7,292 nucleotides of DNA from Bacilli bacterium (GTDB lineage Bacteria > Bacillota_I > Bacilli_A > RFN20 > CAG-288). Under the pieces are notes generated by a model, which saw only the letters and a program-made list of their open reading frames with translations, was not told the origin of the DNA and made no database searches. Of this stretch, positions 5,583 through 7,292 are shown piece after piece. The DNA lies in NCBI GenBank assembly GCA_900763245.1, contig CAAFJQ010000132.1, positions 1 to 7,292 of the forward strand, written 5' to 3'. Position numbers and translations under genes: made by a program. How positions within the stretch are numbered: position 1 is the stretch's first letter; every line of letters starts with the position of its first letter.

Positions 5583-7238
5583 TCACTTTATATTTACAAT
5601 GTCATTGAAGAAATTGGTCGATGCATCGACTTTCTTCAGAATGCCGAAATCGATGTTGAGCTTGTCTTCTTTTGGCTGTATGTGGTTTTTGTAGTCGTTG
5701 TAGATCTCTCTTAACTCATTGTCGGTGATAGGAAGGATGTTGAGCGGTTCATTGAAGCATTCGTTTGTGATGCTAAGGAGCGTATTCTGAACATTTTTCT
5801 TGTTGATCTTGCTGATTTCAAGCGGAGATTTATTTGTGACAACAAGAATATTTTCTCCGAAAAGCTTAGGAGAACAGCTATACAGTGCCTTAGCTTCAAA
5901 GGACTTATCGCTGTTGAATAGACTTTCAAGCTTTGCCCATTCTTTGACGATGGCTTTTCTTTTCTCCACATCGCAGTGATACATGATGTAGAGGATGTCG
6001 TCTTTGCTGTAGGTGATGATATCCGTGCTTGTCTCGACATCATTGGCTTTAGCCGTGAATGTCTTCTCCTTGTTTTCGGATACGATCTCAACAGGTTTAG
6101 ACTGAAGCTCCGGCTTTGGTTCTTCCTTTGCTGGCTGTGGAGCTTGGCTAGTGACAACAGAGACAGCCTGCTTTGGGGCCATCATTGTGATAAGAGCAAG
6201 CTCAAACTGGGTGAAGACATCATCGCTTAGCCTGTTGTCGCGGATATTCTGCATGAGAATGTCGATATCATATCGGCATTCATCGACGGACATATGAATC
6301 TTCTTTACTTCATTCTCTCTTAAGTGCTCTAAGAGAGAGACATCCTGTGTGATGTTGTAGATCAGAAAATCCTTGTAGATGTTGATCATATCATTGCGGA
6401 ATCTTCTGATATCCAATCCTTGCTGATAACGTTCCTTGATGGATTTTAAGACGGCATCAGCCTTTTTCATGGAGATATCGTTGATAAGAGCAATCTCCTC
6501 ATCCAAAGAGAGAAGACCTAATAAGTCATTGACGTCTTTTGTTTTGATGTCATCTCCGCAATAGGAGACGACTTTGTCTAAGAGGGAGAGAGAATCTCTC
6601 ACACCGCCATCGCTTAAAGAGGAGATGAGCCTTAAGGCATCCTCCTCGTAAGTGATGTGTTCGTTATCAAGAACACGTTTCATGTTCTTGATGAGATCTT
6701 CATCTCTGACTTTGGAGAAATCAAAACGCTGGACACGGGAGAGGATAGTGGGAAGGACTTTCTGGGGATCGGTGGTTGCAAGGATGAATATGACAAAGCT
6801 CGGCGGTTCTTCGATTGTTTTTAATAGTGCGTTGAAGGCAGAATCGGACATGTTGTGGACTTCATCGATGATGTAGACCTTGTAACGGGAAAGAAGGGGC
6901 TGATAAGAGACATTCTCGATCAGCTGTCTGACAGAATCGACCGTGGAGTTGCTTGCAGCATCGATCTCGATGACGTCAGGATGCTGTCCGTGGATGATCT
7001 TCTCACAGGAATCGCAGTGATTGCACTGATGGCCGAGCCCTTCTTTGCAGTCCAAAGCCTTGGCAAAAAGACGTGCCATTGTTGTCTTACCTGTTCCTCT
7101 GGGACCGCAGAAAAGATAAGCGTGTGCGATCTTGTCTTCGTTGATTGCGTTTTTCAGCGTTGTGACGATCGCTTTCTGGCCGACTACTTCTTCGAAAGTC
7201 TGTGGACGATATTTGTTGTAAAATGCCTGATATGCCAT
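5583..7238 (-). CDS. dnaX: DNA polymerase III subunit tau/gamma (clamp-loader ATPase)
   Basis: DnaX is the ATP-driven motor of the clamp loader; its full-length tau form also holds the polymerase and helicase together at the fork. The 551-residue protein begins with the usual YNKYRPQTFEEVVGQ. It has Walker A GPRGTGKT (45-52), a C4 zinc module (Cys64, 72, 75, 78), Walker B IIDEVH (123-128), LLKTIEEPP (138-146), the arginine finger in ILSRVQRF (165-172) and sensor 2 GGVRDSLSLLD (211-221). Domain III follows to about 350, then a Pro/Glu/Lys-rich linker (about 355-405). A tau-specific C-terminal domain (about 411-520) comes next, ending in FFNDIVNIK, like the conserved Bacillota terminus. No clear programmed-frameshift signal for a gamma product was seen. 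AGAGGT (7244-7249) lies 5 bases before the ATG. It is the first gene of the operon. Confidence 0.97.
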   Translation of the reverse strand: MAYQAFYNKYRPQTFEEVVGQKAIVTTLKNAINEDKIAHAYLFCGPRGTGKTTMARLFAKALDCKEGLGHQCNHCDSCEKIIHGQHPDVIEIDAASNSTVDSVRQLIENVSYQPLLSRYKVYIIDEVHNMSDSAFNALLKTIEEPPSFVIFILATTDPQKVLPTILSRVQRFDFSKVRDEDLIKNMKRVLDNEHITYEEDALRLISSLSDGGVRDSLSLLDKVVSYCGDDIKTKDVNDLLGLLSLDEEIALINDISMKKADAVLKSIKERYQQGLDIRRFRNDMINIYKDFLIYNITQDVSLLEHLRENEVKKIHMSVDECRYDIDILMQNIRDNRLSDDVFTQFELALITMMAPKQAVSVVTSQAPQPAKEEPKPELQSKPVEIVSENKEKTFTAKANDVETSTDIITYSKDDILYIMYHCDVEKRKAIVKEWAKLESLFNSDKSFEAKALYSCSPKLFGENILVVTNKSPLEISKINKKNVQNTLLSITNECFNEPLNILPITDNELREIYNDYKNHIQPKEDKLNIDFGILKKVDASTNFFNDIVNIK

Positions 7239-7243
7239 TTCTT

Positions 7244-7249
7244 ACCTCT
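7244..7249 (-). promoter_or_regulatory. dnaX ribosome-binding site
   Basis: AGAGGT on the minus strand lies 5 bases before the ATG at 7236-7238. It supports that ATG as the start, as does the family-typical N-terminus MAYQAFYNKYRP. Confidence 0.7.
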
Positions 7250-7265
7250 GTTTTTAGACTTTAAT

Positions 7266-7271
7266 ATTATA
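7266..7271 (-). promoter_or_regulatory. Probable -10 box of the dnaX operon promoter
   Basis: A perfect TATAAT on the minus strand ends 27 bases before the dnaX ATG. It would place transcription start near 7259 and give a leader of about 20 bases that holds the ribosome-binding site. With a normal 16-18 base spacer the -35 hexamer would lie at about 7288-7295, at or beyond the right edge, so it cannot be judged. No TG extended -10 is present. This is the only recognisable promoter I found for the seven-gene operon. Confidence 0.55.
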
Positions 7272-7292
7272 ACCCGAGAGATACCTTTCTTA

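Noticed and set aside
5711..6157. Minus-strand second frame inside dnaX that could reflect a frameshifted gamma product or extra gene
   Set aside because: It is rich in Ser, Arg and Lys and has no recognisable motif, while the main dnaX frame continues uninterrupted through the tau domain to a family-typical C-terminus.
6461..6480. Possible dnaX slippery site (ATG AAA AAG) for programmed -1 frameshifting
   Set aside because: The heptamer is G AAA AAG, not A AAA AAG. It lies near residue 257, too early for a gamma-sized product, and I saw no convincing hairpin just downstream.
7239..7292. Possible end of an SRP (4.5S) RNA gene upstream of dnaX, as in Bacillus
   Set aside because: Only 54 bases are available. 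They contain a -10 box and a ribosome-binding site but no recognisable SRP RNA or tRNA 3' end.

Overview
This window looks like an ordinary housekeeping region from the chromosome of a low-GC Gram-positive bacterium (Bacillota). The order dnaX, ebfC, recR, tmk, holB, ricT, rsmI follows the classical Bacillus subtilis replication-origin-proximal cluster. Many genes that interrupt it in Bacillus are absent: the sporulation gene bofA, yaaL, darA, yaaR, yabA, the yabB methyltransferase and yazA. That streamlining, the divergent EbfC and RecR, and the Asn/Lys-rich proteins suggest a non-sporulating or reduced Bacillota lineage such as Erysipelotrichia. This placement is inferred from gene order and protein style, not from a database comparison.

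Layout. Positions 1-834 (+ strand) hold the 3' part of a HAD-superfamily phosphohydrolase gene whose start lies left of the window. A strong inverted repeat at 854-893 separates it from the convergent gene and should act as a bidirectional terminator. All the rest (883-7238) is one minus-strand operon read from right to left: dnaX (clamp-loader tau/gamma), ebfC (nucleoid-associated protein), recR (recombination mediator), tmk (dTMP kinase), holB (clamp-loader delta prime), ricT (RNase Y specificity factor) and rsmI (16S rRNA 2'-O-methyltransferase). Junctions are either overlaps of 2 to 14 bases or gaps of 5 to 10 bases, so the genes are almost certainly co-transcribed and partly translationally coupled. 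A consensus -10 box (TATAAT) lies 27 bases before the dnaX start at the right edge of the window. Its -35 element would fall at or beyond the edge.

How the genes work together: DnaX and HolB are two of the three clamp-loader subunits of the replicative polymerase. Tmk supplies the dTTP precursor. RecR and EbfC serve DNA repair and nucleoid structure. RicT and RsmI link the operon to mRNA decay and ribosome maturation.

No mobile element, CRISPR array, tRNA or rRNA, and no new multi-gene system, was seen. No gene-free stretch exceeds about 55 bases. The most unusual element is a long, basic, asparagine-rich C-terminal tail on RicT. Lesser oddities are divergent motifs in RsmI and RecR, a poly-lysine insertion in HolB, and a terminator stem that contains the rsmI stop codon.
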